From NCBI GenBank assembly GCA_910578825.1, contig CAJTSB010000010.1:1-61739 (forward strand): a DNA stretch of 61,739 bases. The letters are read 5' to 3'. The notes beneath the pieces were generated by a model that saw nothing but the letters and a program-made list of their open reading frames with translations, had not been told where the DNA came from and searched no databases. A program made the position numbers and the translations under genes. Positions within the stretch are counted from its first letter, which is position 1. The number at the start of each line of letters is the position of its first letter. Of the stretch, positions 7,522 through 17,088 are shown one piece after another. Source of the DNA: an uncultured Lachnospiraceae bacterium. Its GTDB lineage: Bacteria; Bacillota; Clostridia; Lachnospirales; Lachnospiraceae.

Positions 7522-7839
7522 ATGACATTACTTACGACAATTTTTGCCGCCATCATCTGTACGATTTTCTGGTACATAAACGCTCCCGAAAGCCAGATGA
7601 ATATCGGCATCCTGTGCCTGATGTACTGGGGCGCATCCCTGATGTGGTTTGTCGATGCAGTATTTGAGTACGTTGAAATCGGTAGTGCGTATTTTACACC
7701 GGCTCCAATTGATATGCTGAACGACTTCTATCTCGGCTTATCCGTTGTTGCACTTGGACTGATTATCTGGCTTGTGGTTCTTCTCATCAAAGACCCAAAA
7801 GGCGTTGTCAAAGCAGTCCTGTTCCAGAAAAAAAACTGA
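7522..7839 (+). CDS. Small membrane protein of unknown function (cassette gene 2)
   Basis: A 105-residue protein with a TAGGAGG ribosome binding site before the ATG at 7522. It contains three hydrophobic segments: about 2-20 (LLTTIFAAIICTIFWYI), 27-48 (IGILCLMYWGASLMWFVDAV) and 72-92 (LGLSVVALGLIIWLVVLLI). An acidic aromatic stretch (VDAVFEYVEIGSAYFTP) follows the second. No named family is recognised. It shares the promoter at 6988 with the preceding gene and ends just before a bidirectional terminator. The two proteins probably form one membrane assembly. Confidence 0.75.
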   Translation: MTLLTTIFAAIICTIFWYINAPESQMNIGILCLMYWGASLMWFVDAVFEYVEIGSAYFTPAPIDMLNDFYLGLSVVALGLIIWLVVLLIKDPKGVVKAVLFQKKN

Positions 7840-7840
7840 C

Positions 7841-7874
7841 AAAAAAGAGGACGTATCCAACCGTCCTCTTTTTT
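7841..7874. terminator. Bidirectional intrinsic terminator
   Basis: AAAAAAGAGGACG (7841-7853) pairs with CGTCCTCTTTTTT (7862-7874) around an eight-base loop. With an A-run on one side and a T-run on the other it can stop both the plus-strand membrane cassette and the minus-strand hybrid kinase, which converge here. Confidence 0.9.
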
Positions 7875-7881
7875 AAATTGT

Positions 7882-10800
7882 TTAATTGAGGAAATGACCG
7901 AGCACCTCAATTAAAACATCCATATCAATCGGTTTCGCAATATGTGCATCCATACCATGTTTGATTGCGGCTTCCTTGTCTTCCTCCAGAGCATTTGCAG
8001 TCATCGCAATGATTGGCATTTTCTTTATATCTTTCCTCGACATATTTCGAATGGTCCTCGTCGCCTCATAGCCATCCATAATCGGCATCTGAATATCCAT
8101 CAGAATAGCATCATAATAATTCTCATCCGAATCTTCCACCATCCGTACTGCATCCGTTCCATCCGGTGCACACTCGACAACAAATCCGGCTTCCGTTAAT
8201 ATCATATCTGCAATTTCACGGTTCATTTCAATATCTTCCACAAGAAGAAGGCGCTTTCCGCCAAAATCAGCTAACGTCCAGGCGGCAACCGTTTCCTTAT
8301 TATCCAAAAGGTTGTTTGCCGAAAGCAGGGCGGACTTCAAATCAGACATAAAGAGTGGTTTTGCACAGAACCCGGTAACGCCTGCTTCCTTTGCCTCGTC
8401 CTCAATATCCGTCCAGTCATATGCCGTAAGGATAATAATGGGCGCATCCTCACCCACTGCATTTCGGATTCTCCTTGCAGTCTCTATACCGCTCATCTCT
8501 GGCATCTGCCAATCAATAATATAGGTATGGTAAGCGTCCCCCTCCTCACTGGCAATCTTTGCACGGTAGACTGCCTCTCGTCCGGACGTCGTCCACTCAG
8601 AACGCAGACCTATCTGCTGAAGCATCTTACTTACGCTGTTGCAGGTATTAAAATCATCATCCACAACCATCGTGCGCAACCCTTCCAGTTCCTTAATCTG
8701 CGCCGCATTTTTTTCGTTATCCTGGAGCTGCAGCGTAAGTTCTACCTTAAACGAACTTCCCTTACCCTGCTCGCTCTCAACCGTAATCTTACCATTCATC
8801 ATCTCAACGATGTTTTTGGTAATTGCCATACCAAGACCCGTACCCTCAATACCTGTCTTCGTCGTTGTCGTCTCCCTCTCAAATGGCTCAAATATATGTT
8901 TCACAAATTCCGGAGACATACCAATGCCGTTATCTTTGACAATAAAAATGTAATCGCCATAACCATGACGGAAGGTGGTTTTTTGCATAATCCGAAACGT
9001 CACTGTCCCGCCTGCCGGTGTGTATTTTACCGCATTACTCAATAAGTTAATAAATACCTGATTCAGTTTCAGAGCATCTGCAATCACATCTTCATTTGTA
9101 ACTTCAAATGTGTCAATAAACAATTCCAACTGTTTCGCTTTTACCTGCGGCTGTATAATATTTACCAGATTATGCATCAGTTCAGAAATATTACACTCCT
9201 GCTCTTTAATTTGAACTTTTCCACTCTCTATCCGGCTCATATCAAGAATATCGTTGATAAGGCTCAGAAGATGATTGCTGGAAGAAAGAACCTTCTGCAG
9301 ACAATCCCTGACCTGATCTTTTCTGTCTATATGGCTGACTGCAATCGTTGCAAATCCAATGATGGCATTCATCGGCGTACGGATGTCATGAGACATATTG
9401 GAAAGAAACGTAGTTTTCGCCCGGTTGGCATGTTGCGCCTGCATCAACGCATCCTGCAAAGCCTGCGTCTGTCGTCTCTGTTTCTGTACCAGTTCGGTAA
9501 TCTCTTTTGAAACCACCATAACCATGATATCATCCGTATCATTATCCCTTGTCATGATAAATGACTGGCGAATACAAATCTGTTCTCCCTCTGTACCACT
9601 GCTCCAATAATCTACATTAACTTCCGCATCCCCCGCAGCAAAGCATTTCTTCAAATAATCTGTATTCACCTTTGTACTGTATTCATTGATTGATTCATCC
9701 AAAACGAATTCTTTCCAACAATCAAAACATTCCGATGCCTTGCATGGTGCTTTCAGTCCTGCTCTTTGCAGGAGAGAAAACTGCTCTCCATCAATTGTAC
9801 ACAGAATATCATCCTCAATCAGATCACGTGTCAGATTAAATTCAAAGGTACAGAAAGCATTCGCTGTAACTGCGATACGGTACTGCCTTTCCTTGCGGTT
9901 CGCAGCAGCCATTTCCGCCTGAATGCGCAGCTCATTTTCTTTTAATTCCGTAACCGTCTGACGGATAAACAGAACTTTGGATGCCCTTCCTTCGTCCCTC
10001 TCCAGACAAATGATATTGAGATGATCCCACTCTTCGTTTCCATTTCTCAACACATGGTTTTCAAAGAGCAAATCATCCTGTAGCTCCATGGCCTGAATAA
10101 TCGTTTCCTTTTGGATCACTTGCGCAAACTGCCTGCTTCCCTCTTCATCTATAATAATGGAACATAAATGCTTTCTCAGATCCTCATATCCGCCGCTGAC
10201 TGCGAGTTCGCTGTTCTCCGGTTTTGTACCTACAAGATACTGATATGTATCACTTGCAAAATCAACCATAATATAGCGCGTAAACAGGGTATTTACACCA
10301 TGTATGATATAGGCCATCTCACGGTTTTCTTTTTGCAGCTCCTTCTTCTCCCGCTGCGCCCGCAGAATCAACGAAATAATATAGAGACCGAAAAGTCCCA
10401 TCATCATCAATTCCAGACGGATTCCCACCCAGTTCTCATCCCTTATCATACGTTGGGTAACACTCTTGGGAAAGGTCTGTACAAGAACAAACTCCTTACT
10501 GGAAAGATAACGGACACAGAGATTATCAGTAGCGCTGCCCGAACTGCAGATAAAGGCTCCCTCCCCGCCATTTTCAAAGACTCCTCTTGTCTTCTCAGCA
10601 GTATTGGGGTCAATCATATTCATCTCTACCAGCAAATCAATTAAATCTCCTTTGTGCGCCTTACTATCCGAACATGCAATCACTCTGCCATCCGGCATAC
10701 TCAAATGTGTCGAAGCCGCCTCGCCAAAATAAGTCGTACGAAGCATATCTTTCAGATATTCTTCTGCGAGATATCCCCCTCGTATTACACCGATAATCTG

Positions 10801-11274
10801 CCCGTCATAGTGAACTGGTGCATAAAAGCACAAAATCGTCTCATTATAAAATTCAGAATCAAATACGACAGTTGTACCGACTTTTCCCTCCATGCCGTCC
10901 TCATAATAATCATGCCCTGCCGCATTTGACGTCTGTCCATCCGAAGAATAATTGGTACCCTCGGAGTCCGTATACAGCACCACATCAAAAATGGAACTCT
11001 CTTCCAGATTTTTCAGCATCTGTGTTGTAACCTCGGGTTTTGTCAGGCTACCTCCAAGAAAATAAGAATACATATTAATGGAATCCAAAGCATTTTCCAA
11101 ATTCTCATCAATGCGACCTGCCATTTGTCTCGCTGAGTCTGTGGCATAGCTTTTATTCCTTTCTTCCATGCGTCTTGTGTTCTGCGTAGCATACCACTGA
11201 AAAATAATTATAATCGCAACCAGCATAATAATAACATATGCAATTTCCTGTATGGTTTTTCTTTTTCCTCTCAT
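7882..11274 (-). CDS. Hybrid sensor histidine kinase with two receiver domains
   Basis: The start at 11274 (MRGKRKTIQEIAYVIIM) has AGAAGGGA upstream; a start at 11301 lacks a site. Residue numbers here count from 11301. The protein has a helix at 21-36, an extracytoplasmic sensor region to about 290 that looks like a Cache domain, a second helix at 298-314, and cytoplasmic PAS-like regions. HisKA has the phospho-acceptor H638 in FLSNMSHDIRTPMNA. The HATPase follows (DNGIGMS, GTGLGMA). Two receivers follow, with Asp in YIIDWQMPEMSG and AILMDIQMPIMDG. There is no DNA-binding output domain or HPt, so a separate phosphotransfer protein or a purely allosteric output must exist. It follows a paralogous kinase by about 75 bases. 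Confidence 0.9.
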   Translation of the reverse strand: MRGKRKTIQEIAYVIIMLVAIIIIFQWYATQNTRRMEERNKSYATDSARQMAGRIDENLENALDSINMYSYFLGGSLTKPEVTTQMLKNLEESSIFDVVLYTDSEGTNYSSDGQTSNAAGHDYYEDGMEGKVGTTVVFDSEFYNETILCFYAPVHYDGQIIGVIRGGYLAEEYLKDMLRTTYFGEAASTHLSMPDGRVIACSDSKAHKGDLIDLLVEMNMIDPNTAEKTRGVFENGGEGAFICSSGSATDNLCVRYLSSKEFVLVQTFPKSVTQRMIRDENWVGIRLELMMMGLFGLYIISLILRAQREKKELQKENREMAYIIHGVNTLFTRYIMVDFASDTYQYLVGTKPENSELAVSGGYEDLRKHLCSIIIDEEGSRQFAQVIQKETIIQAMELQDDLLFENHVLRNGNEEWDHLNIICLERDEGRASKVLFIRQTVTELKENELRIQAEMAAANRKERQYRIAVTANAFCTFEFNLTRDLIEDDILCTIDGEQFSLLQRAGLKAPCKASECFDCWKEFVLDESINEYSTKVNTDYLKKCFAAGDAEVNVDYWSSGTEGEQICIRQSFIMTRDNDTDDIMVMVVSKEITELVQKQRRQTQALQDALMQAQHANRAKTTFLSNMSHDIRTPMNAIIGFATIAVSHIDRKDQVRDCLQKVLSSSNHLLSLINDILDMSRIESGKVQIKEQECNISELMHNLVNIIQPQVKAKQLELFIDTFEVTNEDVIADALKLNQVFINLLSNAVKYTPAGGTVTFRIMQKTTFRHGYGDYIFIVKDNGIGMSPEFVKHIFEPFERETTTTKTGIEGTGLGMAITKNIVEMMNGKITVESEQGKGSSFKVELTLQLQDNEKNAAQIKELEGLRTMVVDDDFNTCNSVSKMLQQIGLRSEWTTSGREAVYRAKIASEEGDAYHTYIIDWQMPEMSGIETARRIRNAVGEDAPIIILTAYDWTDIEDEAKEAGVTGFCAKPLFMSDLKSALLSANNLLDNKETVAAWTLADFGGKRLLLVEDIEMNREIADMILTEAGFVVECAPDGTDAVRMVEDSDENYYDAILMDIQMPIMDGYEATRTIRNMSRKDIKKMPIIAMTANALEEDKEAAIKHGMDAHIAKPIDMDVLIEVLGHFLN

Positions 11275-11350
11275 CTGGATGGACTTCCCTTCTAATCCCA
11301 TTCTTTGTACAAAGGGATTATCTTAAAATAAATATTTAATTAACAATATA

Positions 11351-13912
11351 CTATAAAATGAATTTTCTCAACAGCGACATTACTTCTTCGATATTTATGG
11401 GTTTTGCTGTGTGTACATTCATTCCGCTGTCCAGACAACGCTTGATATCCTCGGAAAAAGCATCTGCCGTCATAGCGATTATCGGAATCTCCTGCGCGTC
11501 TGTACGCTCCATACTGCGAATCGTTTCCGTAGCCTCATATCCATTCATGATAGGCATTCGCACATCCATAAATATCAACTCATAATATCCTGTTTCCGAC
11601 TTCTCGAACATATCGCAACATATCTTTCCGTTCTCTGCCCACTCCAATTCCAACCCTATATCAGACAAAAGCTCTTTTAAAATTTCCCAGTTAATTTCAT
11701 TATCCTCAGCAACCAATACTCGATGCCCTGAGAAATCAACCTCGCTTTGGATGTCTTCCTCTGTCTCTTCAAACTCCATAAATTTCTTCAAACCATGGTA
11801 CAACGTCGATTTAAACAGCGGCTTTGACAGGAATCCATCGATCCCCGCCTCTCTCGCCTCCTTCTCAAAGTCGCTCCAGTCATAAGAAGATATCAGGATT
11901 AGCGACACTTGCGCATCAGAGATTTTCCGAATCTGCTTGGCAACCTGAAGACCATCCATATCCGGTAACTTCCAGTCTAATAACACAATCTGATAATCAT
12001 CCTCCTGCTGGTGGTGTTTTCTCACCATCTCTACCGCTTTCTCTCCACTCAGTGTCCAATCTGCCTGTATACCGATAGTTTCCAATACTTCCACCACTGT
12101 ACGGCACAGCATTTCATCATCGTCTATCACCAGCATTTTCCATGGCGGAAGAATCATATCAACGTCCTGCGTATCTGCTTTTTCAAGATCCACAATCAAA
12201 TGGAACTCTGTACCAACCTGCGGTTTACTCTCTACCTCAATGACTCCATCCATGGCATCTACAATGTATTTCGTGATTGCCATACCAAGCCCGGCGCCTT
12301 CTGTTTTCTGCACCCGCTTGCTGTCTGCCCGCGAATAGGAATCAAAAATATGTTCCTGAAACTCCTGTGTCATGCCCATTCCATTATCCTTAACAAAGAT
12401 ATGGGTACGAATGAAATCGCTGCCTTTAGGTGACGGTTCCTCTTCCTGATACATAGACAACTGAACCGTTCCGCCATCCTGTGTATACTTCACAGAATTG
12501 GACAACAGATTCAACAATACCTGATTCAGACGCACACTGTCACAATACACATCCTCATACAAAATAGCTCCAATATGTATATTAAAACTCTGTTCCTTCG
12601 CTTTAATCTGCGGCTGTACAATGCTGGCAACTCCCTCAATCACCTCACGCAGCGAAATTTTCTCCGAAGTCAGCGTCATCTTACCGCTTTCAATTTTTGA
12701 CATATCCAGCACGTCATTGATAAGCCCCAGCAAGTGTTTGCCGGACAACGTAATTTTCTTAAGACAATTTTTTACCTGTTCGGCATCATCAATATGTGCC
12801 GTTGCAATCGCTGTCATTCCTACAATTGCATTCATTGGCGTCCGGATATCATGACTCATATTCGACAAAAACTCGCTCTTCGCCTTATTTGCCTTCAATG
12901 CCTCCTGACGCGCTTCATCCAAATCTCTCAACTGTTGGCGGCTCATTTTGAAATATTGATAGAAAATCAATATTAACGCCAGCAATATCACTGTAAATAT
13001 TGACACCGTAGCCATTGTCCGTTTTTCAGCAAGACTTTCCATCTCTATATTCAAATTGCCAAACGGCAGAACTGTCACCAGATGCCACTCTGAATATGGA
13101 AGAGAGTTACAATACATCTGCTGACGTCCTCCACCCAGATTCAGTACGGTGGAATATGCTCTATTTTCGAACATGCTTTTCGTCAGCTCTTTTATAAAGT
13201 TATCAATCTCTTTTGTATCATTTTCATCATACCGCTCATAGAGACTGGTAAAATAATCCGGATATTTTTTGCTCAAATCACTTGCAATAAACGTGCCGTC
13301 TTTACGGATAATCATGGAATACATCAGTTTATTTTCGCCTTCGGTGCCTAACATGGTGCTGATATAATCCAGCGGAAGTGCAGAAAGCATCGCCATACTC
13401 GTCTTTCCATTGCGCATAGGATATTGTGCACTGACGCCAATAATCACAATCTGATTTCCCTCTCCATCACTTCCCACTGCAACCTTACTATCTCCTTGAC
13501 GCAAGGAATTAAAGAAAGGTTCCGGGTCCGCAAGACGAATCCGATTTCCATAAAGCATCTCTATATTTTCATCCTCCGACGTGAGAGCCAGACAATTAAA
13601 TTCGCGAACTTCCGTTCTGTATATCAGTTCTTCATGTATATCTTCAATCTGATCCATTTCCGAAGACACAACTTTCACTACGGTTTGCGCCTGTTGTATT
13701 TTCAGTTCCATCAATGTCTCAAAATGAGAAGTAATCTGCTCATCTATTCCCTTCATATACAGGTCGCCCACGTGATCTATCGAATCATCGCTTACTCTGT
13801 CCAGATATATTCCCAGACATAAAAACGCTGCGATACTAATTAATATAAGCAACGTAAAACTGCCAATCAGGAAACGTGTCACCCGGCTGTCCTTCTTATC
13901 ATTGATGTCCAT
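11351..13912 (-). CDS. Hybrid sensor histidine kinase, paralogue of its neighbour
   Basis: An 853-residue kinase with helix 14-36, an extracytoplasmic Cache-like sensor to about 295, and helix 301-320. HisKA carries H354 in FLSNMSHDIRTPMNA. The HATPase has VKDNGMGMT and GAGLGMAITKYIVDAMDG. The first receiver has IDDDEMLCR with Asp in LLDWKLPDMDG. The second has AEDNEINWE with Asp in FMDVRMPIMNG. It differs from the next gene by lacking the long PAS region. The shared layout (Cache, HisKA, HATPase, REC, REC) and orientation point to tandem duplication, and the pair may be one transcription unit starting in the AT-rich 13913-14093 gap. Ligand unknown. Confidence 0.9.
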   Translation of the reverse strand: MDINDKKDSRVTRFLIGSFTLLILISIAAFLCLGIYLDRVSDDSIDHVGDLYMKGIDEQITSHFETLMELKIQQAQTVVKVVSSEMDQIEDIHEELIYRTEVREFNCLALTSEDENIEMLYGNRIRLADPEPFFNSLRQGDSKVAVGSDGEGNQIVIIGVSAQYPMRNGKTSMAMLSALPLDYISTMLGTEGENKLMYSMIIRKDGTFIASDLSKKYPDYFTSLYERYDENDTKEIDNFIKELTKSMFENRAYSTVLNLGGGRQQMYCNSLPYSEWHLVTVLPFGNLNIEMESLAEKRTMATVSIFTVILLALILIFYQYFKMSRQQLRDLDEARQEALKANKAKSEFLSNMSHDIRTPMNAIVGMTAIATAHIDDAEQVKNCLKKITLSGKHLLGLINDVLDMSKIESGKMTLTSEKISLREVIEGVASIVQPQIKAKEQSFNIHIGAILYEDVYCDSVRLNQVLLNLLSNSVKYTQDGGTVQLSMYQEEEPSPKGSDFIRTHIFVKDNGMGMTQEFQEHIFDSYSRADSKRVQKTEGAGLGMAITKYIVDAMDGVIEVESKPQVGTEFHLIVDLEKADTQDVDMILPPWKMLVIDDDEMLCRTVVEVLETIGIQADWTLSGEKAVEMVRKHHQQEDDYQIVLLDWKLPDMDGLQVAKQIRKISDAQVSLILISSYDWSDFEKEAREAGIDGFLSKPLFKSTLYHGLKKFMEFEETEEDIQSEVDFSGHRVLVAEDNEINWEILKELLSDIGLELEWAENGKICCDMFEKSETGYYELIFMDVRMPIMNGYEATETIRSMERTDAQEIPIIAMTADAFSEDIKRCLDSGMNVHTAKPINIEEVMSLLRKFIL

Positions 13913-14093
13913 ATGTTTAAAACCACCTCTCTATAATAATACGGATAGCTCTATCCGGTCTCAGCCAGTCTTCCTATCCTTTGTAATCCTATGTTTCTTC
14001 TATAACTATTTCCATACATAATTAATACATGATTTTACTCTAAAAAACAAGTCCTTTTCCTTAATAGAATTTAAATAACACAAAAAATTCTTT

Positions 14094-16388
14094 TTATACG
14101 GAAACCATACGATAAATTTCAGATACAAAATCCCCTGCAATCCGCATATCCCCGCGATGTCCCCCTTCACTGAACGCCTGTTTCAGTTTTACGCCTCCAT
14201 ACATCAAAGCATCGCCGTATGCCAGACATTCCTCCGTCTCCCCATTCTCTTTTGCAGATTGGAAACCAGACGTAAGACGGTATTTCAATGCAGGCTCAAG
14301 TCCTCTTGCCCGATAATACTCATACTGTGTATTAGGTGCAACCAGTTTCTGCAGCAACAAACCAAACGCCTGTTTCCGGTCTTTGGAAACGCAGGTCCAT
14401 TCCGTAATATTTCCTCTGGACAACATCAGGCAGCTGCCATCAGAAGTCTGCCCTGTAAATGTCCTTCCACGATAAAAATCTCCTGTCTGCAATAATTGAC
14501 GCCATTCCTTATAAAATGCAATCTGTCCTTTCACATCTTCTAACTCTTTCTCCGTCATCTCGCAGAAATTGCACTCATAACCGCACACGCCAAAACATGC
14601 CACATGAAAACGCGTCTTCAGCGGCGTCATACGCCTCGTCTGGTGATTCGGACATGCCGAAACATGCGCGCCTACAACCGACATGGGATACCCATAACTG
14701 TATCCTGTCTGTATTTCTGCGCGGCACAGCGCATCGGTGTCATCGCTCGCCCAGATTTGCGGAAAATAACATAATATTCCAAGGTCAAAACGATTTCCCC
14801 CGGCACAACATCCCTCGAACAGAATTTTCGGGAAACGCTCAGACAAAATTTTCATACAACGATACAGTCCCAACACATAGCGATGTGCGACTTCCCCCTG
14901 CTGGCCGGGCTGTAAGCCGCTGGAATAATAGTCGGTGAACGTCCGGTTCATATCCCATTTTACATAGGAAATCTCTCCGCATGAGAACACCCGGCTCATC
15001 TTCTCGATAATATATTCCTGTACCTCCTGCCTTGTCAAATCCAGAATCCGTTGCGTGCGTCCTTCCGAGTGCGGTTTCCCCGGAATCTGAAGAACCCATT
15101 CGGGATGCTTTTCATACAGATTGCTCTTTACATTTACCATCTCCGGCTCCACCCAGATTCCAAAATCAAGCCCCATCTCTTTTATTTTCCTGCTGAGTCC
15201 CTCCACGCCATGCGGCAATTTATTCGTGTCCACCTGCCAGTCTCCCAGAGACTGCGTATCATCCACCCGGTTCCCAAACCATCCGTCATCCATAACGAAA
15301 AGTTCAATCCCCGCCGCTTTTCCTGCCCTTGCAAGACTCAAAAGTTTTTCTTCATCAATATCAAAATATGCAGCTTCCCAGCTATTGAGCAAAACAGGAC
15401 GCGTCTTATGTTTCCACTCTCCGCGCACAATATGCTCCCGCACAAAATGATGCATACACTGGCTCATGCCGTTAAATCCCTTATGAGAATATGCCATTAC
15501 CGCCTCCGGCGCCTCAAAGTCCTCCCCCGGAGCCAGCTGATAACAGAAAGACTGCGGATTTACGCCTGTGACAAATCTGGTCTTCCCATGGCCGCTGACT
15601 TCCACCGCCTCATAGTGATTGCCGCTGTATATGAGGTTACAGCCATAACAATCCCCAGAATCCTCACTTGTCGTCTCTTTACTCAACATCACGAATGGAT
15701 TGGCACGGTTGGAAGACGTTCCCGTATAAGATGCACTGACGTGTTTGCCCGCCGACATCCTCACATCTGTCCGTTTCATCTCCCTTGCCCATGCACCGTG
15801 AAATGTTGTAAATACATATTCAGGCGTATCAAAATCAAGCTGCGCGCTCAACAACCGATGTAATTGTACGGTTTCGCCGCTCTCATTGACAAGCCGCGTA
15901 CTCCTCGTAATCACATTACAGTCTTCATAAACATAATAATGAAGCTCAAGCAATAGATCATACTGACGGTCTTTTAAGGTCACTTTTAAATGCTGCACCT
16001 GATCTGTCTCATCATAAGAACCCGGCAGCGTCTTAAACTCCGCTTTGCCCCGCGTAATTATTGCATCCTCAAACCGGAAATCTGACGTAATACTCCCATC
16101 ACCATGAACTACCTCTATCAATGGTTCCCGAATATCCCCCCTTCCATAGGAAGACATTTCCAGACAGACATCTTCCAGAGAAAAGGAGTTATGCTTTTCA
16201 TCATATACATTCGTATTTGACGGTGCAAATACATGTTTTTCTGTCAATAACTCTGCATCTTCGGCCTCTGTAACCGTTATCCTCCTGCCATAATAAAGAT
16301 GCTCCAAATGTCCGCTCTCCATCACCCGAAAAGCATAGGTGCTGTGATTGGTATGTAGTACAAAAAACGGGTAAAAATTTTGTATCAT
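14094..16388 (-). CDS. Alpha-galactosidase, glycoside hydrolase family 36
   Basis: The start at 16388 (MIQNFYPFFVLHTNHSTYAF) has GGAAGGAG six bases upstream and overlaps the TGA of the previous gene as ATGA. The protein of about 764 residues has an N-terminal beta-sandwich, then the GH36 barrel: LLNSWEAAYFDIDEEKL, FVMDDGWFG, a catalytic nucleophile Asp in KWDMNR, and the acid/base Asp in ASDDTDALCR. It has no signal peptide, so it acts inside the cell on imported raffinose-type or melibiose-type alpha-galactosides. No sugar transporter or regulator lies beside it. Its translational coupling to a phosphopantetheinyl transferase is unusual. Confidence 0.93.
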   Translation of the reverse strand: MIQNFYPFFVLHTNHSTYAFRVMESGHLEHLYYGRRITVTEAEDAELLTEKHVFAPSNTNVYDEKHNSFSLEDVCLEMSSYGRGDIREPLIEVVHGDGSITSDFRFEDAIITRGKAEFKTLPGSYDETDQVQHLKVTLKDRQYDLLLELHYYVYEDCNVITRSTRLVNESGETVQLHRLLSAQLDFDTPEYVFTTFHGAWAREMKRTDVRMSAGKHVSASYTGTSSNRANPFVMLSKETTSEDSGDCYGCNLIYSGNHYEAVEVSGHGKTRFVTGVNPQSFCYQLAPGEDFEAPEAVMAYSHKGFNGMSQCMHHFVREHIVRGEWKHKTRPVLLNSWEAAYFDIDEEKLLSLARAGKAAGIELFVMDDGWFGNRVDDTQSLGDWQVDTNKLPHGVEGLSRKIKEMGLDFGIWVEPEMVNVKSNLYEKHPEWVLQIPGKPHSEGRTQRILDLTRQEVQEYIIEKMSRVFSCGEISYVKWDMNRTFTDYYSSGLQPGQQGEVAHRYVLGLYRCMKILSERFPKILFEGCCAGGNRFDLGILCYFPQIWASDDTDALCRAEIQTGYSYGYPMSVVGAHVSACPNHQTRRMTPLKTRFHVACFGVCGYECNFCEMTEKELEDVKGQIAFYKEWRQLLQTGDFYRGRTFTGQTSDGSCLMLSRGNITEWTCVSKDRKQAFGLLLQKLVAPNTQYEYYRARGLEPALKYRLTSGFQSAKENGETEECLAYGDALMYGGVKLKQAFSEGGHRGDMRIAGDFVSEIYRMVSV

Positions 16389-17053
16389 GACGACTCCTTC
16401 CTGTCCGAACCTGATAAATCCTGTATACATACTGCCGCATGGCAGTCATCAAAATCTTTCTCAACAAAACGATAGGACTTTTTATCGAAATTCTGTTGAA
16501 TTGTTACGCATAAATCATCTTCAGAAAACTGAAACTCAAAAGAATTCAGGGGTAAACGCATTCCCATTCCCGTAACTTTGAGAAAACTTTCTTTCAGCGT
16601 CCAGAGCCTGACAAAAGCATAATTCTGCTCTTGTCCATCCAGAGCGGCAATATATGCATATTCATCAGGACAGAAAAAACGTCTGGCCAGTTTGAGATCA
16701 GCCATCCGGAATTTCTCTATATCACAGCCTGCCTCCACGTCTGCGAAGACTGCCATCGCCATATTCCCGGAATGCGCCAGATTATAGTGAATTTCCGGGT
16801 AATCCGGCAGATATGGCTTGCCATTCTCTCCCTGACAAATCCTTACCTGCGCCTCACGCAGGCCATACTCCTGTAGTCCTCGATCCATAAGGATTCCGGC
16901 AGCCATGGATCGTCGTTTATCCGCATCAAAATGCTGCCTGTCTATTTTATCCTGACGATACGATGAAAGACTGTTATAGCATGTTTGATAATATGCCTCA
17001 TCCAAAAGTTCTTCCGTATTCATAAAGTATAGTTTCAGTCCATTGTCCTCCAT
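16385..17053 (-). CDS. 4'-phosphopantetheinyl transferase, Sfp-type
   Basis: This enzyme moves the phosphopantetheine arm from coenzyme A to a serine on acyl- or peptidyl-carrier proteins. The 222-residue length fits the Sfp class, twice that of AcpS. Signature segments are GENGKPYLPDYPEIHYNLAH near 75, the metal-binding GCDIEK near 109, and WTLKESFLKVTGMGM near 150. A clear AAAAGGAG precedes the ATG at 17053. No carrier protein, NRPS or PKS gene is in the window, so the target is unknown. The gene starts 35 bases after the EAL protein ends and overlaps the alpha-galactosidase start by four bases, giving a three-gene minus-strand unit. Confidence 0.9.
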   Translation of the reverse strand: MEDNGLKLYFMNTEELLDEAYYQTCYNSLSSYRQDKIDRQHFDADKRRSMAAGILMDRGLQEYGLREAQVRICQGENGKPYLPDYPEIHYNLAHSGNMAMAVFADVEAGCDIEKFRMADLKLARRFFCPDEYAYIAALDGQEQNYAFVRLWTLKESFLKVTGMGMRLPLNSFEFQFSEDDLCVTIQQNFDKKSYRFVEKDFDDCHAAVCIQDLSGSDRKESS

Positions 17054-17088
17054 GCTGCTCCTTTTGTATCGTCTGAACTTATTTTAAG

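Noticed and set aside
15051..15863. 270-codon plus-strand open frame inside the GH36 gene
   Set aside because: Antisense to a clear alpha-galactosidase; the composition (rich in Arg, His, Ile) is that of a shadow frame.
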